Below are positions 6,933 through 15,568 of a stretch of 36,074 nt of DNA, piece by piece. A program made the translations under genes and the position numbers. Numbering within the stretch: position 1 is the stretch's first letter; each line of letters starts with the position of its first letter. The notes below the pieces were generated by a model. It saw nothing but the letters and a program-made list of their open reading frames with translations. It made no database searches and had not been told where the DNA came from. The DNA is from Ignavibacteriales bacterium (GTDB taxonomy: Bacteria; Bacteroidota; Ignavibacteria; UBA10030; UBA8401). The stretch spans positions 1-36,074 of the forward strand of contig JACPGG010000064.1 in the NCBI GenBank assembly GCA_016182545.1. Direction: 5' to 3'.

Positions 6933-8033
6933 ATGAAAGTTGCTTTAGTCCACGATTGGTTGACGGGAATGAGAGGGGGAGAGAAATGTCTCGAAGTGTT
7001 GTGCGAACTGTATCCCGACGCCCCCATTTACACATTGCTCCACAATAAAGGAGCAATGTCTCCGTTGATTGAATCAAAAAAAATTTTCACATCGTTCATC
7101 GATTCCCTTCCCGGTAAAGAGACCAAATACCGATCGTACCTTCCGTTGTTTCCAACCGCCATCGAACAGTTCGATTTCTCTTCGTACGATCTCGTGATTT
7201 CGACCAGCCACGCCGTTGCAAAAGGAGCGAAAGTTCGAGAAGAGGCACTTCACATTTGTTATTGCCACACGCCCATGAGGTATGTGTGGGAGATGTATGA
7301 TGAGTACTTTGGCAAACACAAAGCGGGTTTTTTCACGCGCACGGCGATGAGCATTCTTCGCCCGCACCTGCAGCAATGGGATGTACGGACTGCGAACCGG
7401 GTGCGCTATTATATTGCCAATTCGGAAAATGTGAAGAAAAGAATTCAACGGTATTATCATCGTGATGCCGAAGTAATATTCCCCCCGGTCGATACGGACC
7501 TGTTCACACTTTCAAATAAGAGTGACGGCTACTATCTCATGGTGACCGCTCTTGTTCCGTACAAAAGAGTCGATCTTGCGATCAGCGTATTTAACGATCT
7601 TGATGAAAAACTTTTGATCGTCGGAAAAGGAACCGAAACAGATACATTGAAATCAATGGCGAAGTCCAACATAGAATTTCTCGGCTGGCGGAGCGATGAG
7701 GAACTCGCGCGATTATATGCCGGGTGTAAAGCACTTATCTTTCCCGGTGAAGAGGATTTCGGTATCGTTCCGCTTGAAGCGATGGCGTGCGGTAAACCAG
7801 TTATTGCGTACGGAAAAGGAGGCGCATTGGAAACTGTCGTTGAGGGAAAAACGGGTTTCTTCTTTCATGAACAGACCATTGAGTCTCTTCTCCAAGCGAT
7901 TAAAAAAGCAAATTCTACCACATTTAACCCTCAAGAGATTCGCAACCATGCTCTCCGATTTGCCCGCCCAATTTACAAGCAAAAGATGAAAGAATTCGTG
8001 GAACGGAAAGTACAGCAACATCTTCTTGTATAA
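6933..8033 (+). CDS. GT4-family glycosyltransferase
   Basis: This is a GT-B fold glycosyltransferase of about 366 residues that transfers a sugar from a nucleotide donor, probably to a surface polysaccharide or lipid-linked acceptor. The N-terminal acceptor half begins MKVALVHDWLTGMRGGEKCLE. The C-terminal donor half has the group 1 motif GEEDFGIVPLEAMACGKPVIAY with the EDFGI...E signature. The ATG at 6933 is chosen over 6891 because the conserved KVALVHDWL strand starts there and a promoter-like -7 box lies between the two. It is divergent from the aminotransferase operon. No other polysaccharide genes are adjacent, so the pathway is unknown. Confidence 0.88.
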   Translation: MKVALVHDWLTGMRGGEKCLEVLCELYPDAPIYTLLHNKGAMSPLIESKKIFTSFIDSLPGKETKYRSYLPLFPTAIEQFDFSSYDLVISTSHAVAKGAKVREEALHICYCHTPMRYVWEMYDEYFGKHKAGFFTRTAMSILRPHLQQWDVRTANRVRYYIANSENVKKRIQRYYHRDAEVIFPPVDTDLFTLSNKSDGYYLMVTALVPYKRVDLAISVFNDLDEKLLIVGKGTETDTLKSMAKSNIEFLGWRSDEELARLYAGCKALIFPGEEDFGIVPLEAMACGKPVIAYGKGGALETVVEGKTGFFFHEQTIESLLQAIKKANSTTFNPQEIRNHALRFARPIYKQKMKEFVERKVQQHLLV

Positions 8034-8065
8034 GCACTTACGCTAGCAGCAGTGTGAAAATTTCG

Positions 8066-8096
8066 TTGACTCTCTTCCCATTTTTTCGTAATTTTG
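8066..8096 (+). promoter_or_regulatory. Promoter upstream of the M23 peptidase
   Basis: TTG (8066-8068), a spacer of exactly 20 bases, then TAATTTTG (8089-8096), a full match to the Bacteroidota TAnnTTTG box. It would drive the M23 peptidase and bactofilin and perhaps the following ATP synthase genes. Confidence 0.65.
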
Positions 8097-8140
8097 TAGT
8101 CCATTATAGTTAGCAAGTCACACGCTTTGCAGGAGAGATG

Positions 8141-9019
8141 ATGCCCACTGAGCGCGATCACCATGTAACAAAAGACCGGACATTTCGGATAGTGGTGATT
8201 CCGCAAGGGGAAACCGGATCAACTCGCTCTTTCAAAGCCTCTGTATTGACGATAGTGCTGGCGAGCTGCGGTGTTGTGATGTTGGTTGTAGGGTTGACCA
8301 TCGCGGCAATAGTCTATACGCCGGCAGGTTTACTCATTCCGATGTCAGAAGAACAATTGCAAAAGCGTTACGGCTCAGAATTGTTCAACGTGCAACAGCG
8401 ATTGAATCGGGTCTCGTCTGAAGTACTCGTTCTTCGCGAATACAACAATAAATTACGAAAAGCGTTGGGTCAGCAGGTGCTCCCTGCCGATAGTGTCATT
8501 GATTTTTCGTCGGCAGATATCGCCGTTGCCGAATTACCGGACAGGCCTGCGAAAGAGCAGAGTGTGCAACCGGTGAAACAAGAACCGAGCATTGTGTACC
8601 GGACCTTGACAGTAGAAAAAGAAGAAGTTTCGTTCCGTGCGGCATTTCCGATCATCACCCCTGCCGTTGGTTACGTATCCCGAAAATTTGAGATAGACCG
8701 CGGGCATGTGGGAATGGATTACGCGGGAAAGATCGGGTCGTTGATAGTTGCAGCTGCAGAAGGGTATGTCGTGTTTTCGGGATATACTGCAAATGACGGA
8801 CACACCGTCATTCTCTCACATGGCGGCGGATACTTGACGATGTATAAGCACAATCAAAGTTTGTTGAAATCGGTCGGTGAGAAAGTGAAGCGGGGTGAAC
8901 CGATCGCATTGCTGGGAAATTCGGGGCGCACAAGCTACGGACCGCACCTGCATTTTGAAGTATGGAAAGACGGTAAGGCACAAAATCCGAACGATTACTT
9001 AATAGCGAGCGAACTCTAA
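8141..9019 (+). CDS. M23 (LytM) family murein endopeptidase, membrane-anchored
   Basis: This is a probable peptidoglycan DD-endopeptidase. It has a short cytoplasmic N-terminus, one transmembrane helix (about residues 33-60), a coiled-coil-like segment (about 70-110), a linker, and a C-terminal LytM domain (about 165-285). The zinc-site residues are present: His189 and Asp193 in RGHVGMDYAG, with His269 and His271 in GPHLHFE. The enzyme therefore looks active. Two ATGs are adjacent (8138 and 8141). The second is preferred because AGGAG at 8131-8135 is then 5 bases away. The stop overlaps the bactofilin start (TAATG), a pairing known for cell-shape modules in which bactofilin positions the hydrolase. 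Confidence 0.92.
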   Translation: MPTERDHHVTKDRTFRIVVIPQGETGSTRSFKASVLTIVLASCGVVMLVVGLTIAAIVYTPAGLLIPMSEEQLQKRYGSELFNVQQRLNRVSSEVLVLREYNNKLRKALGQQVLPADSVIDFSSADIAVAELPDRPAKEQSVQPVKQEPSIVYRTLTVEKEEVSFRAAFPIITPAVGYVSRKFEIDRGHVGMDYAGKIGSLIVAAAEGYVVFSGYTANDGHTVILSHGGGYLTMYKHNQSLLKSVGEKVKRGEPIALLGNSGRTSYGPHLHFEVWKDGKAQNPNDYLIASEL

Positions 9020-9378
9020 TGGCAGACAAAAATGGAATGAAAGATCTGAATCTTATCGGTGTAGGGACCACCGTTGACGGTAAGATTCGCACACAGGGAA
9101 GCCTTCGCGTGGACGGCAAATTGACCGGCGAAGTGCATGCTGCGGAAAATCTTGCTATCGGCATAACAGGTGAAGTTGAAGGAGCGGTGAACGGCCGCAA
9201 CGTTACCGTCGGCGGAAAAGTGAAGGGAAATATCACCGCCGTCGACAAGCTTGTCCTGGAAGGAAAATCGTCAGTGCGCGGCGACGTGAAAGCGGCTAAA
9301 CTGGTGATCGATGAAGGTGCAACGTTCGACGGGCGCATTTCGATGACCGAGACACGGCCCGGCGGACAGAATTATTAA
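9019..9378 (+). CDS. Bactofilin (polymer-forming cytoskeletal protein)
   Basis: This is a 119-residue bactofilin. The core (about 10-110) is the characteristic right-handed beta-helix, visible as repeated turns of the form G-x-V-x-G-x-I such as TTVDGKIRTQGSLRVDGKLT and RNVTVGGKVKGNITAVDK. The short polar N-terminus and the RPGGQNY tail are unstructured. Bactofilins assemble without nucleotide into membrane-associated filaments and help shape the cell. The start overlaps the M23 peptidase stop by one base, so the two are likely coupled. atpZ follows after 18 bases, making cotranscription with the ATP synthase genes possible. Confidence 0.95.
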   Translation: MADKNGMKDLNLIGVGTTVDGKIRTQGSLRVDGKLTGEVHAAENLAIGITGEVEGAVNGRNVTVGGKVKGNITAVDKLVLEGKSSVRGDVKAAKLVIDEGATFDGRISMTETRPGGQNY

Positions 9379-9396
9379 TGCAGGCGGATCTCTTCG

Positions 9397-9648
9397 ATGA
9401 ATGAAGAGAAAAAATTTGCGGAAGTGCTCCAATCGACCGGACCGTACCTGACGCTCGGCGCACAACTTGCGATCACTGTCGTTGTCTTCTTTTTTATCGG
9501 CAAGTATGCCGATGAGTATTTCGAGACAAAACCGTGGCTGATGGTGTCCATGATCATCGTCGGAGCGATCGGCGGATTGATCAAGTTCTTTCGTACGGTG
9601 ATCGACTTAAGCAATAAAGAAGAGAATGAACGGCGGAACAAAATTTAG
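9397..9648 (+). CDS. atpZ: AtpZ/AtpI-family protein, ATP synthase-associated
   Basis: This small membrane protein of 83 residues has two predicted helices (about 22-40 and 45-65) and the family pattern GAQLAITVVVFFFIGKYAD followed by GAIGGLIKFFR. Family members are encoded at the head of F1Fo operons and are linked to c-ring assembly or Mg2+/Ca2+ uptake. Its last 23 bases overlap the next gene in another frame. Confidence 0.85.
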   Translation: MNEEKKFAEVLQSTGPYLTLGAQLAITVVVFFFIGKYADEYFETKPWLMVSMIIVGAIGGLIKFFRTVIDLSNKEENERRNKI

Positions 9649-10030
9649 ATTTCAATTTCTCAGGACAATTTTGTTGACGCTTGTGGTTGTCGGTGCTGCA
9701 GGATTGTATCCGCTCATGCGATATGCGGACGAAGAGGTTGCTCAAGGAATCGTTGCGGGGGTGGCGTTGAGTGTCGTGAATGTGTTGATGGGATATATTG
9801 CGATCGAGTATTCGTTCAATAGATCATATACTCATTTTGTGCAGGTCGTGCTCGGCGGTATTGCGGTACGGTTGTTCGTCATGACGGGATTATTGCTGCT
9901 GTTGATCGGCGTTTTTAAGTTTCACTCAATTGCTCTTGTTGGTTCATTGTTCGGTATGTATATGATCTTTCTCGCTGAAGAAGTGCTGTACATCCACAAC
10001 AAGTGGCAGAAGAAGATTCAGAATTCTTAA
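9626..10030 (+). CDS. ATP synthase subunit I-like membrane protein
   Basis: This is a 134-residue protein with four predicted transmembrane helices (about 12-30, 38-57, 68-88 and 93-115). The hydrophobic layout and position between atpZ and atpB match the subunit I/AtpI group, which assists assembly of the c-ring. Sequence in this group is poorly conserved, so the call rests largely on context and topology. The start overlaps the end of atpZ by 23 bases. Confidence 0.7.
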   Translation: MNGGTKFRFQFLRTILLTLVVVGAAGLYPLMRYADEEVAQGIVAGVALSVVNVLMGYIAIEYSFNRSYTHFVQVVLGGIAVRLFVMTGLLLLLIGVFKFHSIALVGSLFGMYMIFLAEEVLYIHNKWQKKIQNS

Positions 10031-10053
10031 TAAAGAAATAGTAAAGGTTGACA

Positions 10054-10962
10054 GTGTTTTCTTGGATATTGATGAATAGTACACAAAGCGGGCATGCAGT
10101 TGCGGATACTGCACGCGCAGTTGCCGATACGACTTCGCACGCCGGTGGTGAAGAAAATCTTTTTACGCAGTTGCTTCACCATATTTATGACGGACCGGAA
10201 ATTGAACTTCCGTTCCTCGGCCATGTCCATCTGCCGCATTTTCATCTTTTCGGCATTGATCTGTCAATCACAAAGCATGTCGTTTTCCTCTGGCTCGCTG
10301 CGGTCATTTTAGTTGTCACTCTTTCCGTCATCGCCCGCAAGAATCAGAAAAATAAAGTCCCCAAAGGATTGGGAAATCTTATTGAAGTTTTCGTAATGTT
10401 CGTGCGCGACGAGATCGTTGTTCCGAACATGGGTAAAGGAGGATTGAAATATCTTCCGTACCTGCTGACCAATTTCTTTTTCATCCTCGTGATGAACCTC
10501 CTCGGACTCATTCCGTACGGAGCATCGGCAACAGGTAATGTGAGCGTGACAGCGGGACTTGCTATCATTGCGTTCCTCATGATTCAGTTGTCTGCGATCC
10601 GTGCGCAGGGACTGGGTCATTATCTCGCGCACTTAACCGGCGGCGTGCATTGGTCACTCTGGCCGATCATGATCCCGATCGAAGTACTCGGACTCTTCAC
10701 CAAACCATTCGCACTTTGTATCCGTCTCTTCGCGAACATGACCGGCGGACACATCGTTATTCTTGCTCTCATCGGTTTGATCTTTGTTTTCAAAACACTT
10801 GCCGTTGCCCCTATCTCCGTCGCATTTGCTCTCGGAATTTACATGCTGGAACTCTTCGTCGCATTCCTGCAAGCATATATTTTTACGATGTTGACATCGC
10901 TCTTCATGGGATTGGGAATGCAAACAGAAAGTCACGGCAGCGAACACGGTCACGGACACTAA
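10054..10962 (+). CDS. atpB: ATP synthase Fo subunit a
   Basis: This is the membrane subunit a of F1Fo ATP synthase, which forms the proton half-channels against the c-ring. The essential arginine is in KPFALCIRLFANMTGGH (Arg224 from this start), and helices follow in the usual order. The His-rich C-terminus (ESHGSEHGHGH) is cytoplasmic or disordered. The start is uncertain: TTG 10048, GTG 10054 or ATG 10072. GTG 10054 is preferred because AAAGG (10043-10047) lies 6 bases upstream. The N-terminal region before the first helix is long, as in Bacteroidota and Chlorobi relatives. Confidence 0.93.
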   Translation: MFSWILMNSTQSGHAVADTARAVADTTSHAGGEENLFTQLLHHIYDGPEIELPFLGHVHLPHFHLFGIDLSITKHVVFLWLAAVILVVTLSVIARKNQKNKVPKGLGNLIEVFVMFVRDEIVVPNMGKGGLKYLPYLLTNFFFILVMNLLGLIPYGASATGNVSVTAGLAIIAFLMIQLSAIRAQGLGHYLAHLTGGVHWSLWPIMIPIEVLGLFTKPFALCIRLFANMTGGHIVILALIGLIFVFKTLAVAPISVAFALGIYMLELFVAFLQAYIFTMLTSLFMGLGMQTESHGSEHGHGH

Positions 10963-11022
10963 ATACAAATTTTCAATGACACAAATACTAATTCAACACA
11001 ACATCAATCAGGAGAAATAACA

Positions 11023-11250
11023 ATGGAATCACTCGGTCTTGGATACTTAGCAGCAGGAATTGGCGCAGGCATCTCGATCATAGGCGCGGGCATCGGTATC
11101 GGTAAACTTGCAGCAGCAGCAATGGAAGCAAGCGGACGTCAGCCGGAAGTTGCAGGTCAGGTTCGTACATCCATGTTGATCGCAGCGGCACTCATTGAAG
11201 GTGCAACGTTTTTCGCGCTCGCGATCTGCATCATTCTTGCAACCAAGTAA
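11023..11250 (+). CDS. atpE: ATP synthase Fo subunit c
   Basis: This is the 75-residue proteolipid of the rotor ring. It is a two-helix hairpin with the Gly-rich first helix (AAGIGAGISIIGAGIGIG), the polar loop ASGRQPEV, and the ion-binding Glu59 in ALIEGATFFAL. Residues after the Glu (Gly-Ala-Thr) lack the Glu-Ser/Thr-Thr pattern of sodium-binding rings, so a proton-coupled enzyme is likely. AGGAG (11011-11015) lies 7 bases before the ATG, the clearest ribosome binding site in the cluster, in line with the high copy number needed for subunit c. Confidence 0.96.
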   Translation: MESLGLGYLAAGIGAGISIIGAGIGIGKLAAAAMEASGRQPEVAGQVRTSMLIAAALIEGATFFALAICIILATK

Positions 11251-11303
11251 TTTAACTTGGCGGGTCGGCGCAAACGCCGACCTGCTGAACAAAAGAGAAA
11301 ACT

Positions 11304-11777
11304 ATGTTAGATATTAATCCCGGTTTGATTATTTGGACGATCATTACGTTCATCTTATTGGTCGTCGTGCTTGGCAAATTTGCATGGAAGCCCCTGCTGC
11401 ACGCATTGGAATCACGCGAGAAAGAGATCGCCGATGCGCTGCGCGCGGCTGAACAGGCAAAGAAAGACACCGAGCGGTTGATGCAGGAGAATAAGGCGGT
11501 GATGGAGAAGGCGAACTCCGAGACTGCCCGACTGATCGCCGAAGGGCGTGCAATGGCGGAACAGGTGAAACACGACATCGTTGCGAAAGCGAACGAGAGC
11601 GCGAAGAAGATGCTCGATCAGGCAAAGGATGAAATTACGCGCGAGAAGGAAGCGGCGGTACAGCAGCTGCGCAATGAAGTTGCCGATCTTGCGGTGTCCG
11701 CGGCAGAAAAGGTCCTTGATGAATCGCTCGATGGCGCCAAAAATGATCGACAAAGTACTACAGCAAATGCAGAATAA
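11304..11777 (+). CDS. atpF: ATP synthase Fo subunit b
   Basis: This is the peripheral stalk subunit, 157 residues. One N-terminal membrane helix (about 8-26) is followed by a long charged, heptad-like helix rich in Ala, Glu, Lys and Arg (about 30-145), which dimerises and reaches F1. Length is normal. It sits between atpE and atpH with 3 bases to the latter. There is a single b gene and no b-prime. Confidence 0.94.
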   Translation: MLDINPGLIIWTIITFILLVVVLGKFAWKPLLHALESREKEIADALRAAEQAKKDTERLMQENKAVMEKANSETARLIAEGRAMAEQVKHDIVAKANESAKKMLDQAKDEITREKEAAVQQLRNEVADLAVSAAEKVLDESLDGAKNDRQSTTANAE

Positions 11778-11780
11778 CTG

Positions 11781-12332
11781 ATGAGCAATCTACGAGTCGC
11801 AAATAGATATGCCTCCGCGTTGATGGCGTTGACCAATGAGCAGAAAAAGCCTGCTGCAATCGCGGAAGATTTGCAAACAGTCCTTACCACAGTCGACGGA
11901 TCCCGCGAACTGAAGAATGTGCTGGCAAGTCCGATCATTTCCAAAGATAAAAAAAGAGAGATCCTTCGGAGCGTCTTTAAGAAGAAAGTGGGAGAACTTG
12001 TGGCAGGGTACATCGACATCATGGTGGTGAAGGGACGCGAAAGCATTCTTCATGATATTCTCAAGCAATATTTCGTCCTGCGTGATGAAGAACTCGGACT
12101 CGTCCGGGTGCAAGTGAAGACCAGCGCCGAATTCTCATCCAAACAGGAAAAGGATCTGCAAAAACAACTTGAAGTGATGACAAAGAAGAAAGTGGAGATC
12201 ACATTCAGTGTCGATAAGAGTATCAAAGGGGGGTTCATTGCGCGAGTCGGAGATACAGTGCTCGATGGCAGCGTGAAACGCCAATTGGAAATTTTGAAGC
12301 TGAAATTGAAAGAAGGTTCGTTTAATAATTAG
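11781..12332 (+). CDS. atpH: ATP synthase F1 subunit delta
   Basis: This is the subunit delta (OSCP) linking the peripheral stalk to the F1 head, 183 residues. The N-terminal six-helix domain starts with NLRVANRYASALMALT. The C-terminal segment GGFIARVGDTVLDGSVKRQLE is the family signature. It is followed by a 130-base gap that holds a palindromic repeat before atpA. Confidence 0.95.
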   Translation: MSNLRVANRYASALMALTNEQKKPAAIAEDLQTVLTTVDGSRELKNVLASPIISKDKKREILRSVFKKKVGELVAGYIDIMVVKGRESILHDILKQYFVLRDEELGLVRVQVKTSAEFSSKQEKDLQKQLEVMTKKKVEITFSVDKSIKGGFIARVGDTVLDGSVKRQLEILKLKLKEGSFNN

Positions 12333-12356
12333 CATGCAAGCAGTTTCACGATGCAT

Positions 12357-12411
12357 GTTTCAGGTTTCACGATGTAAGAATACGTGAGCCGTGAAACATA
12401 AAACCTGAAAC
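12357..12411. repeat. Nested inverted repeat between atpH and atpA
   Basis: Outer arms are GTTTCAGGTTT (12357-12367) and AAACCTGAAAC (12401-12411), a perfect 11-bp match. A nested pair is TTTCACG (12365-12371) and CGTGAAA (12390-12396). It lies in the 130-base gap inside the ATP synthase cluster. Without a U-run on the + strand it is not a normal terminator. It could reduce or stabilise the message between atpH and atpA, or just be a dispersed repeat. Confidence 0.75.
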
Positions 12412-12462
12412 CCCTGCGATAAAAATTCTGATTAACTGTTTATAGAGAAAAGGTAAACAACA

Positions 12463-14010
12463 ATGGCTGAAGTTCGACCCGATGAAATAACTGCAATCCT
12501 CCGCAAACAACTTGCGGGTTATGAAAAAGAAATCGATGTGTACGACGTCGGCAGCGTGCTGCAGGTCGGCGACGGTATCGCACGCGTGTACGGTCTCTCC
12601 AAATGTATGGCGGGCGAGTTGGTGGAATTCCCGAACGATGTGTTCGGCATGGTGCTCAATCTTGAAGAAGATAACGTCGGATGCATCCTGTTCGGTGATG
12701 ATACGAAGATCAAAGAAGGAGATATCGTCAAACGCACAAATCGGGTTGCATCGATGCCGGTCGGCGAAGCGATGCTCGGACGCGTCATCAATCCGCTCGG
12801 TCAGCCGATCGACGGACGCGGCGCGATCAAATCCGACAAATATTATCCGATCGAACGGAAAGCGCTCGGTGTCATTCAGCGTCAACCGGTGAAGCAGCCG
12901 TTGCAAACAGGCTTGAAGGCAATTGACGGCATGATTCCGATCGGGCGCGGACAGCGTGAATTGATCATCGGCGATCGGCAGACGGGGAAGACAGCCGTTG
13001 CACTCGACACGATCATTAATCAAAAATATACCCATACGGAAGAGGCAAAGAAGCAGGGGATTCGTCCGGTCTATTGTATCTATGTTGCTATCGGACAAAA
13101 AGGATCGACCGTGGCGCAGGTGGTAAACAAGTTGGAAGAAGAGGGTGCAATGCCGTACACGACGGTGATCGCTGCAAATGCGAGCGATCCTGCACCGCTG
13201 CAATTCGTTGCAGCATATTCCGGCGCAACGCTCGGTGAATATTTCCGAGATAACGGACGCGATGCGCTCGTGGTGTATGATGATTTGTCGAAACAAGCAG
13301 CGGCGTATCGTCAGGTGTCGTTGCTTCTTCGCCGTCCCCCGGGACGTGAAGCGTATCCCGGCGACGTTTTCTATCTCCACTCGCGATTGCTCGAACGCGC
13401 ATCAAAGTTGAGTGATGAGGAAGGGGGCGGTTCATTGACGGCACTCCCAATCATCGAAACACAGGCAGGCGACGTATCGGCATATATTCCGACGAACGTT
13501 ATCTCTATTACAGACGGACAGATATATCTTGTGCCCGATCTTTTTAACGCAGGTATCCGTCCCGCTATCAATGTCGGTATCTCGGTATCGCGTGTCGGCG
13601 GCAACGCGCAGATCAAAGCGATGAAGAAAGTCGCAGGACGTTTGCGCCTCGACCTCGCACAGTACCGCGAGTTGGAAGCGTTCGCCAAGTTCGGTTCCGA
13701 TCTCGATAAAGCGACGCAGCAGCAATTGCGCCGCGGTGCACGGTTGGTGGAATTATTGAAACAGAACCAGTACGTCCCGATGCCGGTTGAGAAACAAGTG
13801 GTGATGATCTATCTCGGTACGAACGGATTCCTCGACGAACTACCTCTGGAAAAAGTCGGACGGTTCGAAAAAGAATTCCTTGAGATGTTCGAGATGCGCC
13901 ACAAAGAGACACTCACGGCAATCGCAGAGAAGAAAGACCTGACCGATGATATCATCGCGAAGATTAAAACTGCAGCGATGGAATTTTTGACAACGTTCAA
14001 AGCGGCATGA
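12463..14010 (+). CDS. atpA: ATP synthase F1 subunit alpha
   Basis: This is the non-catalytic nucleotide-binding alpha subunit of F1, 515 residues, full length. The P-loop GDRQTGKT is at 170-177. The [11 protein letters not shown] segment carries the arginine that reaches the catalytic site of beta. The C-terminal helical domain is complete. The beta and epsilon genes (atpD, atpC) do not follow. In Chlorobi and Bacteroidota these commonly form a separate operon, so their absence is not by itself a sign of loss. A two-gene cassette sits between atpA and atpG. Confidence 0.97.
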   Translation: MAEVRPDEITAILRKQLAGYEKEIDVYDVGSVLQVGDGIARVYGLSKCMAGELVEFPNDVFGMVLNLEEDNVGCILFGDDTKIKEGDIVKRTNRVASMPVGEAMLGRVINPLGQPIDGRGAIKSDKYYPIERKALGVIQRQPVKQPLQTGLKAIDGMIPIGRGQRELIIGDRQTGKTAVALDTIINQKYTHTEEAKKQGIRPVYCIYVAIGQKGSTVAQVVNKLEEEGAMPYTTVIAANASDPAPLQFVAAYSGATLGEYFRDNGRDALVVYDDLSKQAAAYRQVSLLLRRPPGREAYPGDVFYLHSRLLERASKLSDEEGGGSLTALPIIETQAGDVSAYIPTNVISITDGQIYLVPDLFNAGIRPAINVGISVSRVGGNAQIKAMKKVAGRLRLDLAQYRELEAFAKFGSDLDKATQQQLRRGARLVELLKQNQYVPMPVEKQVVMIYLGTNGFLDELPLEKVGRFEKEFLEMFEMRHKETLTAIAEKKDLTDDIIAKIKTAAMEFLTTFKAA

Positions 14011-14030
14011 AAAAGTCCGGGTTGAATTGA

Positions 14031-14249
14031 ATGAATGAAATGAAAGTTGTAGGAAAACGAAAGCCGAAAAAAATTGATCTTGATACTGCACGAGGCTTTT
14101 TGAAATTGGTGAATGTATTGAGAAATGGAAAGCCATTTCTTCACAAGGGGGTTCATCGTTTCAAAACATTTGAGGAAAGCAATGCATGGTCGCTGAAAAT
14201 GATGACGAGGGATTACAAACCAGACCGCCGGAACCGGACGACCTCGTAA
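14031..14249 (+). CDS. Small basic protein, partner of the adjacent nucleotidyltransferase
   Basis: This is a 72-residue Lys/Arg-rich protein. The C-terminal half has HKGVHRFKTFEESNAWSLKM, a pattern I recall from small proteins encoded just upstream of nucleotidyltransferase-fold genes. No catalytic motif is seen. The last 64 bases overlap the nucleotidyltransferase gene in another frame, which suggests coupled translation. A second ATG at 14040 is possible. It lies between atpA and atpG, where no gene is expected. By context it may be an antitoxin-like or regulatory partner, which is inference. Confidence 0.6.
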   Translation: MNEMKVVGKRKPKKIDLDTARGFLKLVNVLRNGKPFLHKGVHRFKTFEESNAWSLKMMTRDYKPDRRNRTTS

Positions 14250-14674
14250 AACTTTGTCGTGAACTCAATGTCGCTGGTGCAAAATATATTGTCATTGGCG
14301 GTATGGCAATCATTCAAGCGGGCTTTCTTCGTGCCACGGAAGACATAGATTTACTTATTGAGGCGTCGCAGGAAAATCAGGAAAGAGTCCGCAAAGCGAT
14401 GATGACTCTCCCTGATCAAGCAATACGAGAAGTTCGTCCTGATGATTTAGAGAATTACTCGGTGGTTCGTGTGGGTGACGAAATAACAATTGATTTGATG
14501 GCAAAAGCGTGCGGTCTGACGTACGATGATGCCAAAAATGATATAGTCATTAAAGAAATAGATGCGGTAAAAATTCCCCTGGCAAGTCCTGAACTATTGT
14601 GGAAGTTGAAACAAACGATGCGCGCAAAGGATAATCTTGATTTAATATTTTTGAAAGAATTATTAAAGAAATAA
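14186..14674 (+). CDS. Nucleotidyltransferase-fold protein (MNT/AbiEii-like)
   Basis: This 162-residue protein has the pol-beta superfamily nucleotidyltransferase signature. VIGGMAIIQAG (Gly38-Gly39) is followed by Asp53-Ile-Asp55 in TEDIDLLIEA, and a third acidic residue is Asp103 in ITIDLMAKA. All three metal-binding carboxylates are present, so it may transfer NMP to an unknown target. Related proteins include AbiEii-type toxins and MNT antitoxins. It starts at the only suitable ATG (14186), inside the upstream small gene. Its TAA stop directly abuts the atpG start codon (TAAATG), so atpG depends on sequence inside this gene for its ribosome binding site. Confidence 0.8.
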   Translation: MVAENDDEGLQTRPPEPDDLVKLCRELNVAGAKYIVIGGMAIIQAGFLRATEDIDLLIEASQENQERVRKAMMTLPDQAIREVRPDDLENYSVVRVGDEITIDLMAKACGLTYDDAKNDIVIKEIDAVKIPLASPELLWKLKQTMRAKDNLDLIFLKELLKK

Positions 14675-15559
14675 ATGGCAACACTCCGTGAAATACGCAG
14701 CCGCATCAGCGGCGTCAAGAATACGCAGAAGATCACCAAGGCGATGAAGATGGTCTCCGCAGCGAAGCTCCGCCGTGCGACCGATGCGATCATTGCCGCC
14801 CGCCCGTACGCAAAGAAGATGAAAGAACTTCTCTCGCATTTATCGGGACAGGTGGACGTGACGAAGTATCCTCAGTTCGAAGTGCGCGAAGTGAAGACTG
14901 TTGCGATTGTCGTTGTCACGGCTGACCGCGGATTGTGCGGCGCATTCAACAGTAATATTGTGAAAGCGACCGTCAATCATATCAATGCGAACTATGCCGA
15001 GATGAATGCTGCGGGAAAAGTGAAGTTGATTTGTGTCGGCAAGAAATCGTACGACTTCTTCAGCAAGAGGAACTACGAAGTGGTCTCGAAGCATGTCGGC
15101 ATTTTCAATCAATTGAATTTCAATATTGCTAAGACGATCGTAGCGGAAGTTGTGGATGGATTCATCAAAGGGGAATTCGACAAGGTCGAGATCATCTCCA
15201 ATGAATTTAAAAATGCAGTGCAGCAAAAATTGACGATCGGACAGTTTCTGCCCGTCATGCCGGAAGAGACGACGGATAAGAAGCATGCGGCAACCGATTA
15301 CATCTACGAACCGACCAGCGACGAGATCGTCAGCGCACTGGTGCCGAAACATCTGAATTTCCAGATGTGGCGTGTGCTGCTCGACTCGAACGCAGCGGAA
15401 CAAGGCGCTCGCATGACGGCAATGGAGAATGCCAGCACGAATGCACGCGACCTGATCAAGATTCTCCAATTGAATTACAACAAAGCACGCCAGGCAGCGA
15501 TCACAAAGGAATTGCTCGAGATCGTCGGCGGTGCAGAAGCGTTGAGAAAAGCAGGATAA
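14675..15559 (+). CDS. atpG: ATP synthase F1 subunit gamma
   Basis: This is the central rotor shaft of F1, 294 residues. The N-terminal helix starts MATLREIRSRISGVKNTQKI with the conserved KITKAMKMVSAAKLRR, followed by the Rossmann-like middle (VVVTADRGLCGAFN) and the C-terminal helix ENASTNARDLI..LNYNKARQAAIT. All are intact. The start codon follows directly after the stop of the nucleotidyltransferase gene, with no gap. It is the last ATP synthase gene of this cluster. Confidence 0.97.
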   Translation: MATLREIRSRISGVKNTQKITKAMKMVSAAKLRRATDAIIAARPYAKKMKELLSHLSGQVDVTKYPQFEVREVKTVAIVVVTADRGLCGAFNSNIVKATVNHINANYAEMNAAGKVKLICVGKKSYDFFSKRNYEVVSKHVGIFNQLNFNIAKTIVAEVVDGFIKGEFDKVEIISNEFKNAVQQKLTIGQFLPVMPEETTDKKHAATDYIYEPTSDEIVSALVPKHLNFQMWRVLLDSNAAEQGARMTAMENASTNARDLIKILQLNYNKARQAAITKELLEIVGGAEALRKAG

Positions 15560-15568
15560 AGGGACTTT

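Noticed and set aside
12367-13380. Open frame of 337 codons on the minus strand
   Set aside because: It lies opposite atpA, has a composition typical of a shadow frame (many His, Arg and Cys residues) and no recognisable domain.
14010-15560. Loss of ATP synthase beta and epsilon genes
   Set aside because: Separate atpDC operons are usual in Bacteroidota and Chlorobi, so absence here does not imply loss.
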